Below are positions 42,093 to 50,456 of a DNA stretch of 64,000 bases, piece by piece (position 1 is the first letter of the stretch; every line of letters begins with the position of its first letter). The position numbers and the translations under genes were made by a program. Source of the DNA: an uncultured Eubacteriales bacterium (GTDB taxonomy: Bacteria; Bacillota; Clostridia; Oscillospirales; Oscillospiraceae); contig LT599017.1 of NCBI GenBank assembly GCA_900079765.1, forward strand, positions 2,821,766 through 2,885,765. The letters are read 5' to 3'. The notes beneath the pieces were generated by a model, which made no database searches, was not told where the DNA came from, and saw only the letters and a program-made list of their open reading frames with translations.

Positions 42093-42563
42093 GTGAAGAC
42101 AATCGGAACCTTACTGGACGAACGGCTGGTCATTATGGATGCCGACGTGGAGACTGCTGAGGACTGCATTCGCCTTATGGCAGGGCTCTTCGAGCAATAC
42201 GGCTACGTAAAGCCCGGCTATGGAGACGCGGTAGCCAAGCGGGAGCAGGAGTACCCCACAGGCCTGCCCGGAAAAGAGATGAACCTGGCTATCCCCCACA
42301 CCAACAACCAGCTGGTGAACCGCCCCGCGGTGGGCGTGATCATCCCCAAGCACCCCGTCAAGTTCGCTATGATGGGAATGAAAGAAAACCTTCTGGACTG
42401 CGAGCTGGTCATGCCCCTGGTAGTGCAGGACTCCAAGCGGCAGATCCAGATGCTGAAAAAGATGATGAAAATCATCCAGGACGGAGCGCTGCTCCGCCGC
42501 ATCAAGGATTCAAAGGACAAGGCAGAGATCCTCGACTGCCTGTCGTCTTTGGATGAAGAATAA
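42093..42563 (+). CDS. PTS EIIA component (galactitol/fructose type)
   Basis: About 156 residues. The phosphohistidine is His69 in NLAIPHTNNQLV, the signature of mannitol/fructose/galactitol EIIA. The start is uncertain: GTG 42093 gives the N-terminus expected for the family (VKTIGTLLDERLVIMDADV), but the GGGAG before it is only one base away. An in-frame TTG at 42018 would add 25 unlike residues. Confidence 0.85.
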   Translation: MKTIGTLLDERLVIMDADVETAEDCIRLMAGLFEQYGYVKPGYGDAVAKREQEYPTGLPGKEMNLAIPHTNNQLVNRPAVGVIIPKHPVKFAMMGMKENLLDCELVMPLVVQDSKRQIQMLKKMMKIIQDGALLRRIKDSKDKAEILDCLSSLDEE

Positions 42564-42589
42564 ACTGGGTAGAGAAAGGAGTAAGCAAA

Positions 42590-42889
42590 ATGAGACCGGT
42601 AAAGATCCTATCTGTGTGCGGCTCCGGGACAGTCAGCTCCGCTATGCTTTCCTCGAAACTGACCGACGTCCTGGAGGAAAAAGGCTACGACCTGGAGGCT
42701 ACCGAAGTGGCACCCGGCGGCGTGGCGCTGGCAGTCCAGTCCGGCGGATACGACCTCATCGCCTACACCAGCCCTGTTGAGGACATCTACGGCATTCCTG
42801 TCCTCAATGCCACCGGATTCCTAGTGGGCATCAATGAGGAGGAGTTCATCGAAGAGCTATTGGACGTGGTGGGAAAGCTCAAGCTGTAA
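42590..42889 (+). CDS. PTS EIIB component (galactitol type)
   Basis: A 99-residue EIIB. The phosphocysteine is Cys10 in ILSVCGSGTVSSAM (P-loop of the lactose/galactitol class). It takes phosphate from EIIA and passes it to the sugar in EIIC. It lies 26 bases after EIIA. Confidence 0.9.
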   Translation: MRPVKILSVCGSGTVSSAMLSSKLTDVLEEKGYDLEATEVAPGGVALAVQSGGYDLIAYTSPVEDIYGIPVLNATGFLVGINEEEFIEELLDVVGKLKL

Positions 42890-42934
42890 AGGGGACCCAA
42901 ATTAAAACGAGAGATAGGAAGGGAGAGAAACCTA

Positions 42935-44377
42935 GTGGACGCATTCTTTTCAACCCTGAAGGTATTCTTTGACACATTCGGCAACTATATCACCGTGCCC
43001 ATTATCATCTTCGTCATCTGCCTGATCTTCGGCACCCCTGTGAAGAAATCCTTTGCCTCCGCTGTCCTGGTGGGCGTCGGCCTCAAGGGTATGGCCTTCA
43101 TCACAAGCGCGTTCGGCGCGGTACTGTCTCCGCTGGTTCAGCAGATCGTCGATGCCACCGGCATTAACCTCCCGGCGCTGGATATCGGCTGGCAGGCAGT
43201 TGCCAGTGTGGCCTATTCCACCGATATCGGCATGATGTTCATCGGCGTGGGCCTCATCTTCCAGATCGTTATCTGGATGCTGAAGGTCACCGACATCTTC
43301 ATGCCCTCGGACCTCTGGAACAACTACTCCATCATCGTCTGGGGCTCCATGCTCTATCAACTTAAAAACAACCTTCTCATGGCCTTCTTCCTCATGCTGT
43401 TCATTAACCTGGTCACCCTGCTCATCGCAGAAGTGGTTCAGAAGCGCTGGAGCACCTACTACCGCTATCCCGGCTGCGCCATGACCGCGCCCCACCATAT
43501 GGGCGACGCGCCCATGTACCTGGTGCTCAACATTTTGCTGAGCAAGATCGGTTTTGACAAGATCAAAGCTGACCCCGACACCATCCGTAAGCGGATCGGT
43601 TTCCTGGGCGAGCCCATGTATATCGGTCTGATCGTCGGCATCATCCTGGGCGTGGTGGGCAACATTACGAATCTCACCACCATTGCCGCCTGGGGCCAGG
43701 TCGCCAACGTGGCCGTCACCTGCGCCGCCGTTATGGCCATCTTCCCGAAGATCGCCGGCCTCTTCGCCTCCGGTTTCACCGCCCTCACCGACTACTCCCG
43801 CAAGAAGCTGAAGAAGAGCAAATTCGGCAAAGACCGCGAGTTCATCATCTCGGTCAACGATGCCCTGGGCTACGGCGAAACCGCGACTCTCACCACCGGC
43901 CTGCTGGTCATCCCCTTCGCCGTACTGCTGGCCTTTATCATGCCGGGCAACATCGTCATCCCCGTCATGGTGCTCCCCTCCCTGCCCTACATGGTCGAGG
44001 TACCTGTCTCCCTCTCAGGCGGCAACATCGTGAAGTCCTGGGTCATGGCCTGCATCGTGTTCGTCGCCAAGATCATGATGGCCTCCTACTGGGCGGCCAC
44101 CTTCACCCAGGTCGCCGCCGGGGCCGGCTTTGACGCCGCCGTCACCGCTCTGGCGGGCGGTACCCTCATCATCGGATTCATCATGTCCAACTGCACCGCA
44201 GGCGTCATCACCATGGCCTTCCTGACCATGAACCCAATTATCATCGCGGCTGTGATTGCCGTCTACGTGGTTCTCTTCGTTCTCTTCAAAAAGAATAAGT
44301 ACGCCGTGTGGAACTATCTTGAGAAAGGCGCCGGCTGCGAGCCTCTCAAGAACCCCAGCGAAACCGCCGCTGCGTAA
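42935..44377 (+). CDS. PTS EIIC component (galactitol/GatC type)
   Basis: A 480-residue membrane permease with about ten to twelve helices (VPIIIFVICLIFGTPVKKSFASA at the start; NVAVTCAAVMAIFPKIAGLFASG; TLIIGFIMSNCTAGVITMAFL). GatC-type features are LDIGWQAVASVAYSTDIGMMFI and GDAPMYLVLNILLSKIGFDKI. GTG start. It imports the substrate while it is phosphorylated. Homologues take galactitol, arabitol or related polyols; the substrate here is not certain. Confidence 0.9.
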   Translation: MDAFFSTLKVFFDTFGNYITVPIIIFVICLIFGTPVKKSFASAVLVGVGLKGMAFITSAFGAVLSPLVQQIVDATGINLPALDIGWQAVASVAYSTDIGMMFIGVGLIFQIVIWMLKVTDIFMPSDLWNNYSIIVWGSMLYQLKNNLLMAFFLMLFINLVTLLIAEVVQKRWSTYYRYPGCAMTAPHHMGDAPMYLVLNILLSKIGFDKIKADPDTIRKRIGFLGEPMYIGLIVGIILGVVGNITNLTTIAAWGQVANVAVTCAAVMAIFPKIAGLFASGFTALTDYSRKKLKKSKFGKDREFIISVNDALGYGETATLTTGLLVIPFAVLLAFIMPGNIVIPVMVLPSLPYMVEVPVSLSGGNIVKSWVMACIVFVAKIMMASYWAATFTQVAAGAGFDAAVTALAGGTLIIGFIMSNCTAGVITMAFLTMNPIIIAAVIAVYVVLFVLFKKNKYAVWNYLEKGAGCEPLKNPSETAAA

Positions 44378-44399
44378 CGTTAATATCCAGCCTTGGAAA

Positions 44400-44444
44400 G
44401 GGCGCCCGTTCCGTCCGCTCGCCGGCGGGGCGGGCGCCCCTTTT
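44400..44444 (+). terminator. Intercistronic terminator-like hairpin after EIIC
   Basis: GGGCGCCCG pairs with CGGGCGCCC, followed by CTTTTC. It lies between EIIC and the dehydrogenase gene 38 bases later, with no obvious new promoter, so it more likely lowers expression of the catabolic genes than ends the operon. Confidence 0.6.
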
Positions 44445-44481
44445 CAGGCCAAATTTTAGATCAAACCATGGAGGAAACAGC

Positions 44482-45537
44482 ATGAAAATCGTCGTAATCG
44501 GGGACATCGTCGTCCCCTGCGCCCTGCTGGAGGAAGCCGCCCATTCTCTGGCCGGGGACAAGGAGCATACCGTAAAATCCATCCTCTGGCCCTGTGAGGA
44601 CCGCAAAGAATTCCAGCGGCGGAGCCTGAACCTGGAGAAGAACGGCCCCACTGCCGAGAAGGTGCCGGACGAGGCCTATGCCGAGGTGGCCAACGCCGAC
44701 ATTTTGCTCACCCACTTCTGCCCCGTACCCGCTGATCTCATTGACGCAGGGAAGAATCTGACGCTCATCGGCACCTGCCGGGGCGGCATGGAGCATGTGG
44801 ACGTGCAGCACGCTACCGAGCGAAACATTCCGGTCATCCACTGCATCCGCAATGCCGAGTGCACCTCCGACTTTGCCATCGGCCTCATGTTCGCCGAGAC
44901 CCGCAACATTGCCCGGGCCCATGCCGCCATCAAGCAGGGTAATTGGCGCAAGGACTATGTGAACAGCGGCTACACCACCTCCATGTGCGAGATGACGCTA
45001 GGCCTGGTGGGCCTGGGCCACATCGGCAAGCTGGTGGCAAAAAAGGCCGCGGGCATCGGCATGAAACAGGTCCTGGCCTACGACCCCTACGTCACCCAGG
45101 AGGCTCTGGACGCCATCGGGCTGCCCGTGAAGCTGGTGAGCCAGGAGGAGCTCTTCCGCACCTGCGACATTGTCTCCCTACACATGCGCCTCACGCCTGA
45201 GACCAAGAACAGCATCGGCAAGGAGCTGCTGGGTATGATGAAGCCCACCGCCTACCTGATCAACACCTCCCGTGCCGGCGTGTTGGACCGGGATGCGCTT
45301 ATCGACGCCCTACAGAATAAGAGCATCGGCGGCGCGGCCCTGGACGTGTTTTGGGACGAGCCCATCCCCACAGACGACCCCCTTATCGCACTGGATAACC
45401 TCACCATGACCCCTCACACCGCAGGCAATGTGGTGGACGCCTTGCCCAAGTCCCCCCTACTCCTAGCCAAGACCATTCTGGACTACTGGGCCACCGGGAA
45501 GAGCGATATGGTGGTCAATCTAAAAAATTTAAAGTAA
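44482..45537 (+). CDS. D-2-hydroxyacid dehydrogenase (phosphoglycerate dehydrogenase-like)
   Basis: A 351-residue NAD-dependent dehydrogenase. The nucleotide site is LGLVGLGHIGKLVAKKA. Catalytic residues are the Arg in INTSRAGVLDRDAL, the Glu in FWDEPIP and His in MTPHTAGNV. The substrate is unknown. In this operon it could act on an acid derived from the PTS sugar or aldol fragment. GGAGG precedes the ATG and the aldolase follows after 16 bases. Confidence 0.85.
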   Translation: MKIVVIGDIVVPCALLEEAAHSLAGDKEHTVKSILWPCEDRKEFQRRSLNLEKNGPTAEKVPDEAYAEVANADILLTHFCPVPADLIDAGKNLTLIGTCRGGMEHVDVQHATERNIPVIHCIRNAECTSDFAIGLMFAETRNIARAHAAIKQGNWRKDYVNSGYTTSMCEMTLGLVGLGHIGKLVAKKAAGIGMKQVLAYDPYVTQEALDAIGLPVKLVSQEELFRTCDIVSLHMRLTPETKNSIGKELLGMMKPTAYLINTSRAGVLDRDALIDALQNKSIGGAALDVFWDEPIPTDDPLIALDNLTMTPHTAGNVVDALPKSPLLLAKTILDYWATGKSDMVVNLKNLK

Positions 45538-45553
45538 AAAGGAGCGCACTACT

Positions 45554-46234
45554 ATGTTGATGGAAAAAGAACGGATCGCAATCGTTGAGTTTGGCAAGAA
45601 AATGAGCAGCCAGGGCCTCTCCAAGGGCACCAGCGGCAACCTCTCCTGCTACGACCCCGAGAGCGGCTACATGGCTATCGGTCCCTCCGGCCTGGGCTAT
45701 TTCGAGACCACCCCTGAGGATGTGGTGGTCATGGACCTCCAGGGCAACATCATTGAGGGCAGCCGCAAGCCCTCCAGCGAGCACGACCTCCACGCCACCG
45801 TCTACAAGCACCGCGCCGACGCCCGCGCCGTAGTCCACACCCACTCCACCTTCTGCACCACCTTCGCCTGCCTCCGCCAGCCGCTCAAGGCCGTCCACTA
45901 TGTCATCTCGGGCGCTGGTGTGGACGAAGTCCCCTGCGCCGAGTACGCCACCTTCGGCACCCCAGAGCTGGCCGCCAACGTGGGCAAGGCCATGGGGGAA
46001 AGCAAGGCACTTCTGCTCGCCAACCACGGCCTCGTCACCTGTGGGCCCAGCATGGACAAGGCCTTCGGCCTGGCTGTGAACATGGAGTTCGTGGCTGAGA
46101 TGCAGTGGCGTGCCATGGCGGTGGGCACCCCTGCCGTCCTCACCGGCGAGGAGATGGCTGACGTCCGTGTGCGGATGCAGAGCTACGGCCAGGCCAAAAA
46201 GCCCGGCGAGGTTAAGGACACGGTCGGGTATTAA
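45554..46234 (+). CDS. Class II aldolase (L-fuculose-phosphate aldolase-like)
   Basis: 226 residues. Phosphate and substrate loops GTSGNLSCYD and PSSEHDLHATVYKHR and zinc ligands in VVHTHSTFC match fuculose/ribulose-phosphate aldolases. Such enzymes cleave a ketose 1-phosphate to dihydroxyacetone phosphate and an aldehyde. The third zinc His is in LLANHGLVTCG. Its flanking genes, a polyol-type dehydrogenase and an iron alcohol dehydrogenase, fit cleavage of a PTS-derived ketose phosphate. Confidence 0.9.
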   Translation: MLMEKERIAIVEFGKKMSSQGLSKGTSGNLSCYDPESGYMAIGPSGLGYFETTPEDVVVMDLQGNIIEGSRKPSSEHDLHATVYKHRADARAVVHTHSTFCTTFACLRQPLKAVHYVISGAGVDEVPCAEYATFGTPELAANVGKAMGESKALLLANHGLVTCGPSMDKAFGLAVNMEFVAEMQWRAMAVGTPAVLTGEEMADVRVRMQSYGQAKKPGEVKDTVGY

Positions 46235-46238
46235 GCTT

Positions 46239-47276
46239 ATGAACGAAACCATGAAACAGGCCATGCTCTATGAGGTGGAGGATATCCGCATCGTAGAGCA
46301 GCCCATCCCCGACCCCGGCCCCGGCGAGGTGCTGGTAAAGAACAAGGTCTCTACCACCTGCGGCACCGACGTAAAGACGTTCAAGCGGGGCTACCCCCTG
46401 CTCAAGCCTCCCCATCCTTATGGGCACGAGTTCTCCGGCGTAGTGGCTGCGGTAGGTCCCGGCGTCATTAATTTTAAGGAGGGGGACCGGGTGGCCGTCC
46501 ACAACACGGCTCCCTGCGGTCACTGCTACTACTGCAAGCATGACCAACCCTCCATGTGTGAAAGCCTGACTTTTTGCCGGGGCTCCTATGCCGAGTACGT
46601 TAGGGTCCCCGCCCCCATTGTAGCCCAAAACATGTTTCACATCCCCGACAGCCTCTCCCACAAGGCCGCCTCTCTGATGGAGCCCTTCTCCTGCGCGGTA
46701 TACGGCATTGAAAACTGCCCCATCGCCCTGGGGGATGTGGTGGTGGTAAACGGCGCGGGCCCTATCGGCCTCATGTTCGCAAGGCTCGCCGTCCTCCGGG
46801 GGGCCAAGGTGCTGGTGACAGACATGGTGGAGAGCCGCCTGGAGACGGCGCGGCGCCTCGGCGTGTGGAAGACCCTGAACCTCACGGGCGTGGAGGACAG
46901 CGTTGCCGCCGTCCGGTCCCTCACCAAGGGGGAGCGGGGTGCCGATATTGTCATCGAGGCCACGGGCCTCATCCAGGTCTGGGAGACCAGCGTGCGGATG
47001 GCCCGCAAGGGCGGTTTCGTCCTCCTCTTCGGCGGCACCAAGGGGGGCAGCGTCCTCCATGTGGACGCCACGCTGCTCCACTACTCCCAAATCACCATTA
47101 AGGGCGTCTTCCACACCACGCCCCGCCATGTAGCCGCCGCCCTGGAGCTTTTGAATCTGGGGGTCATCTCTGCGGAGGACTTTATTCAGCACGAATATCC
47201 GCTGGAGCGGCTGGAGGAGGCCATCCGTGAGCACGCCTCCGGCTCCGTCATCAAAAATTGTATCATTTACGACTAG
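46239..47276 (+). CDS. Zinc-dependent alcohol dehydrogenase (polyol-phosphate dehydrogenase type)
   Basis: 345 residues of the medium-chain family. The catalytic zinc sites are TTCGTDVKTF and PYGHEFSG, the structural zinc motif is CGHCYYCKHDQPSMC, and the NAD site is VVVNGAGPIGLMFARLA. In Gat-type operons such enzymes oxidise the imported polyol phosphate to a ketose phosphate. I chose ATG 46239, only 4 bases after the aldolase stop and lacking a clear ribosome site, so coupled translation is likely. Confidence 0.88.
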   Translation: MNETMKQAMLYEVEDIRIVEQPIPDPGPGEVLVKNKVSTTCGTDVKTFKRGYPLLKPPHPYGHEFSGVVAAVGPGVINFKEGDRVAVHNTAPCGHCYYCKHDQPSMCESLTFCRGSYAEYVRVPAPIVAQNMFHIPDSLSHKAASLMEPFSCAVYGIENCPIALGDVVVVNGAGPIGLMFARLAVLRGAKVLVTDMVESRLETARRLGVWKTLNLTGVEDSVAAVRSLTKGERGADIVIEATGLIQVWETSVRMARKGGFVLLFGGTKGGSVLHVDATLLHYSQITIKGVFHTTPRHVAAALELLNLGVISAEDFIQHEYPLERLEEAIREHASGSVIKNCIIYD

Positions 47277-47287
47277 GAGGTAGTCCT

Positions 47288-48445
47288 ATGTACGCGATCA
47301 AACTCGGCTGTGGGCATATGTACTGCGGCCAGGGCGCTGTGGAACGGCTTGCTGAGCTGCCCGCCGAACGCAAGCGGGCCTATATCGTCATGAGCGGCAC
47401 CATCCAGCAGGAGCTGGGCCAGCTCAAAACCGTCACCGACGTGCTGGAGCGGGCCGGTTTCACCTGGAAGGGCTACACCGATGTGGAGCCTGAGCCCAGC
47501 TTTCAAACCGTCTTGCGGGGTGCGGCCGACATGGCCGCCTTCGAGCCCGACTGGGTCATCGGCTTCGGCGGCGGCTCCGCTATGGATGCTGCCAAGGCCA
47601 TGTGGGTCTTTTATGAGAATCCTGAGTACAAAGAGCTGGACGACGTGATGCCCCCCCATGTAATTAAGAACCTCCGGGTCAAGGCACGGCTTGCCTGCAT
47701 CCCCACCTCGGCGGGAACCGGAAGCGAGGCCACCCGCGCCGCCCTGATCAAGGATACGGTGAAAAAACGCAAGTACTCCATCCGCTGCATGAACGGGCGC
47801 CTGGTTCCCGACGTAGCGGTGCTGGACCCGGTGTTCACCATCACCATGCCCAGAAGTCTCACCTCCGCATCCGGCATGGACGCCCTCACCCACGCCATCG
47901 AATCCTACGTCACGCCCGGCGCCAACCCCTTCTCCGACGCCATGTCCCTGGCCTCCTTCCGCTATGGATATCAGAACCTTGCCCGGTGCTATGAGCAGGG
48001 GGACGACCTTGAGGCCCGTGAAAAGATGCTGGCCGCCGCCTGCATGGGCGGTATCGCCTTCTCCAACTGTGGACTGGGCATTGTCCACGGCATCGCCCAC
48101 ACCTTCGGCGCGGAGTACGGCATCCCCCACGGCCTGGCTAACGCCATCGTCCTGCCCTACGGCATCCGGTACAACAGCGCCGACGCCAAGGTAAAGGCCC
48201 GGTACGACGACCTGGCAGCCCTGGTGGGGGAGCGGGATCTGTTGAGCGGCATCCTGGCCCTGCGGGAGCGGCTGGACATCCCCAACGCTATGGGTGCGGT
48301 AGTCCCCGACGAAGGGGACTTCCTCTCCAAGCTGGACCACCTGACGGAGCGGGCGCTTCAGGACGTTGCCACTCCCTCTAACCCCAGGAAACCCTCCGCC
48401 GAGGAGATGAAAGCACTCCTCCTGGAGGTCTACTACGGCAAATAA
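47288..48445 (+). CDS. Iron-containing alcohol dehydrogenase
   Basis: 385 residues of the Fe-ADH family. The NAD motif is GFGGGSAMDAAKAM, and PTSAGTGSEAT binds nucleotide phosphate. Metal ligands are in LTSASGMDALTHAIESYV and IVHGIAHTFGAEYGIPHG. It could reduce the aldehyde left by aldol cleavage, as FucO does with lactaldehyde, which would recycle NADH. ATG 47288 with AGGAGG upstream; 11 bases after the previous gene. Last gene of the island operon. Confidence 0.9.
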   Translation: MYAIKLGCGHMYCGQGAVERLAELPAERKRAYIVMSGTIQQELGQLKTVTDVLERAGFTWKGYTDVEPEPSFQTVLRGAADMAAFEPDWVIGFGGGSAMDAAKAMWVFYENPEYKELDDVMPPHVIKNLRVKARLACIPTSAGTGSEATRAALIKDTVKKRKYSIRCMNGRLVPDVAVLDPVFTITMPRSLTSASGMDALTHAIESYVTPGANPFSDAMSLASFRYGYQNLARCYEQGDDLEAREKMLAAACMGGIAFSNCGLGIVHGIAHTFGAEYGIPHGLANAIVLPYGIRYNSADAKVKARYDDLAALVGERDLLSGILALRERLDIPNAMGAVVPDEGDFLSKLDHLTERALQDVATPSNPRKPSAEEMKALLLEVYYGK

Positions 48446-48487
48446 AAAACCCCTGCCCCGGCTCAGGTGAGCCGGGGCAGGGGTTTT
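48446..48487. terminator. Bidirectional terminator between the island and the second Enzyme I
   Basis: A 19-bp perfect stem (AAAACCCCTGCCCCGGCTC and complement) closes an AGGT loop, A-rich on one side and T-rich on the other. Confidence 0.93.
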
Positions 48488-48499
48488 ACTTCTTTTCAA

Positions 48500-50230
48500 T
48501 TACAATCCGATGCTCTCCTGCACGGCAGCCAGCTTCGCTTTCACCTCGTCGATGCTGCCGGAGGCCAGCACCTCGCTGAGTGTGGCCTGCTGCTCGCTCT
48601 TGGAGAGCTGGCCCACGATATACTTGGTGCGGCCCACCAGAGCGGGGGCCACGGAGAGCTCATCAATGCCCATGGCGACCCATAGGGGGATAAGCCGGGG
48701 CTCGGACGCGGTCTCGCCGCAGATGCCAATCTCCGCGCCGGCGGCATGAGCGTTGTCGCAGGCCAGCTTGATGGCCCGGATCACCGAGATGTTGCAGCTG
48801 TCATAGAGGTACTGCACCCGCTCGTTCTGCCGGTCGGTGGCGGTGGTGTACTGAATGAGATCGTTGGACCCCACGGAGAAGAACGCCACGTGCTTGGCGA
48901 GGTGGTCGGACAGAAGAACGGCAGCGGGGGTCTCGATCATGATGCCCACGGGCACGTCGGCCTTAAACGCAGCGCCGCGGGCTGTCAGCTCAGCCTTGGC
49001 CTCCTCCAGCAGGGCCTTTGCGGCCAGCAACTCTTCGAGGTTGACGATCATCGGGAACATGATCTTCACGTTGCCATGAGCGGCGGCACGAAGGATGGCC
49101 CGCAGCTGGGTCTTAAATACCTCGGGCCGGTCGAGGCAGAGGCGGATGGCACGATAACCCAGGAAGGGGTTAAATTCCTTGGGCATGTCCATATAGTCGA
49201 GCTGCTTATCCCCGCCGATGTCCAGGGTGCGGATGATGAGCTCTTTCCCCGCGGTCTTCACGGCAAGGTCCTTATAGACCTCGTACTGGAAGTCCTCGCT
49301 GGGGTAGTCGGTCTGGCCCATGTAGAGGAACTCGGTGCGGAAGAGGCCCACGCCGTCGCAGGTCTCGGCGTTGAAGTTCTCGATGCTCTCCTTGTCGCCG
49401 GAGTTTACGTTTACCCGGACCAGTTGCCCGTCCTTGGTAAGGGCTTTCTGGGCCTTGCAAGCGTCAAAGAGGGCCTTCTGCTGGTCGGAGGCAGCCTTAC
49501 GCGCCATGAAGTCGGCCTTGGCCGCTTCGTCCGCGCCCAGGAGGGCGATACCCGCGGCGCCATCCACCAGCACGCCGTCCCCGGTGCGTACCTTGCCAAG
49601 CATCTCCCCCGCGCCCACGATGGCGGGGATACCCAGGGCCTTGGCTAAGATGACGGTGTGGCTTGTGACGCCGCCCCGCTCGGTGACCATGCCCGCCAGG
49701 CGGGAGCGGTCCATACGGACGGTGTCGGCAGGGGTCAGGTCCTCGGCGAAGATGACCAGCGCCTCTCCCTCCACCCCGGCAAAGGGGTCTCCGGTGACGA
49801 TACCCTGTATCTCCGCGGTCAACTCCTGGCAAACGTTGTTGATGTCGGCGGCCCGGGCCTGGAGATAGGGGTCGTCCACAGCTAGGAACATAGCCTCGGT
49901 CTCGGCCCTCTTCTGGTCGATGGCCCAGGAGGAACAGGCCTTCTCGGCGGAAATGAGCTCTTTCACGCCATCGAAGAAAAAGTCGTCACTTAAAATTTCC
50001 TGATATGCCTCGAAGATAGCGGCTCCCTCGTCCCCGTGCTCAACGCGGGCCTGGTCCGCCAGCTTGACCAGGCTCGCCCCGTAGCGGGCGCGGGCCCCCT
50101 CCAAGGCGGCGATCTCGGCGTCAGGGTCGGTGATAGGTTTGCGCTCGGTGGTGATAGCGCGGGTCTCAAACACCACGGCGGTGCCGGCCACGCAGCCGGT
50201 TGCGCCCGGCAGTCCTTTGATTTCGATCAT
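48500..50230 (-). CDS. ptsI: PTS Enzyme I, second copy
   Basis: A 576-residue complete Enzyme I with phosphohistidine His191 in ERGGVTSHTVILA, plus GLFRTEFLYM, IRTLDIGGDKQL, GIMIETPAAVLLSD, VGSNDLIQYTTATDR and the Cys in IGICGETAS. It is clearly homologous to 39815-41533 but diverged. The start is ATG 50230, with GGAGAG upstream; a long upstream extension of the frame is not coding. It has no HPr beside it, so it may be the general Enzyme I. Confidence 0.95.
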   Translation of the reverse strand: MIEIKGLPGATGCVAGTAVVFETRAITTERKPITDPDAEIAALEGARARYGASLVKLADQARVEHGDEGAAIFEAYQEILSDDFFFDGVKELISAEKACSSWAIDQKRAETEAMFLAVDDPYLQARAADINNVCQELTAEIQGIVTGDPFAGVEGEALVIFAEDLTPADTVRMDRSRLAGMVTERGGVTSHTVILAKALGIPAIVGAGEMLGKVRTGDGVLVDGAAGIALLGADEAAKADFMARKAASDQQKALFDACKAQKALTKDGQLVRVNVNSGDKESIENFNAETCDGVGLFRTEFLYMGQTDYPSEDFQYEVYKDLAVKTAGKELIIRTLDIGGDKQLDYMDMPKEFNPFLGYRAIRLCLDRPEVFKTQLRAILRAAAHGNVKIMFPMIVNLEELLAAKALLEEAKAELTARGAAFKADVPVGIMIETPAAVLLSDHLAKHVAFFSVGSNDLIQYTTATDRQNERVQYLYDSCNISVIRAIKLACDNAHAAGAEIGICGETASEPRLIPLWVAMGIDELSVAPALVGRTKYIVGQLSKSEQQATLSEVLASGSIDEVKAKLAAVQESIGL

Positions 50231-50272
50231 GATATGCTCTCTCCTTTTTGTTGGTATTCGCCCTATGGGTGT

Positions 50273-50301
50273 ATCATACCACTTTTTTTCTTCCGCGTCG
50301 A
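50273..50301 (-). promoter_or_regulatory. Promoter of the second ptsI
   Basis: On the minus strand TCGACG, 17 bases, TATGAT, about 43 bases before the ATG. The -35 is only a partial match. Confidence 0.45.
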
Positions 50302-50358
50302 TAGCGGATATGCGCCAAAAGGCGGAAAACGTCGCTCCATAAATTTGGGGAAAGGGGT

Positions 50359-50387
50359 TTGAATGGCCTGCGCGTTTGTGATACAAT
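50359..50387 (+). promoter_or_regulatory. Promoter of the DUF1846 gene
   Basis: TTGAAT, 17 bases, TACAAT with TGn extended -10, about 70 bases before the start codon. Confidence 0.65.
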
Positions 50388-50456
50388 AGCACTTGTTTTG
50401 CTGCGAGATTATATAGAGGGGATGGAGGGTCCCGCCGGGTGGAGGCGTGGCCTAGG

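Noticed and set aside
47273-48499. 408-codon minus-strand open frame
   Set aside because: Shadow of the iron alcohol dehydrogenase; runs through the terminator.
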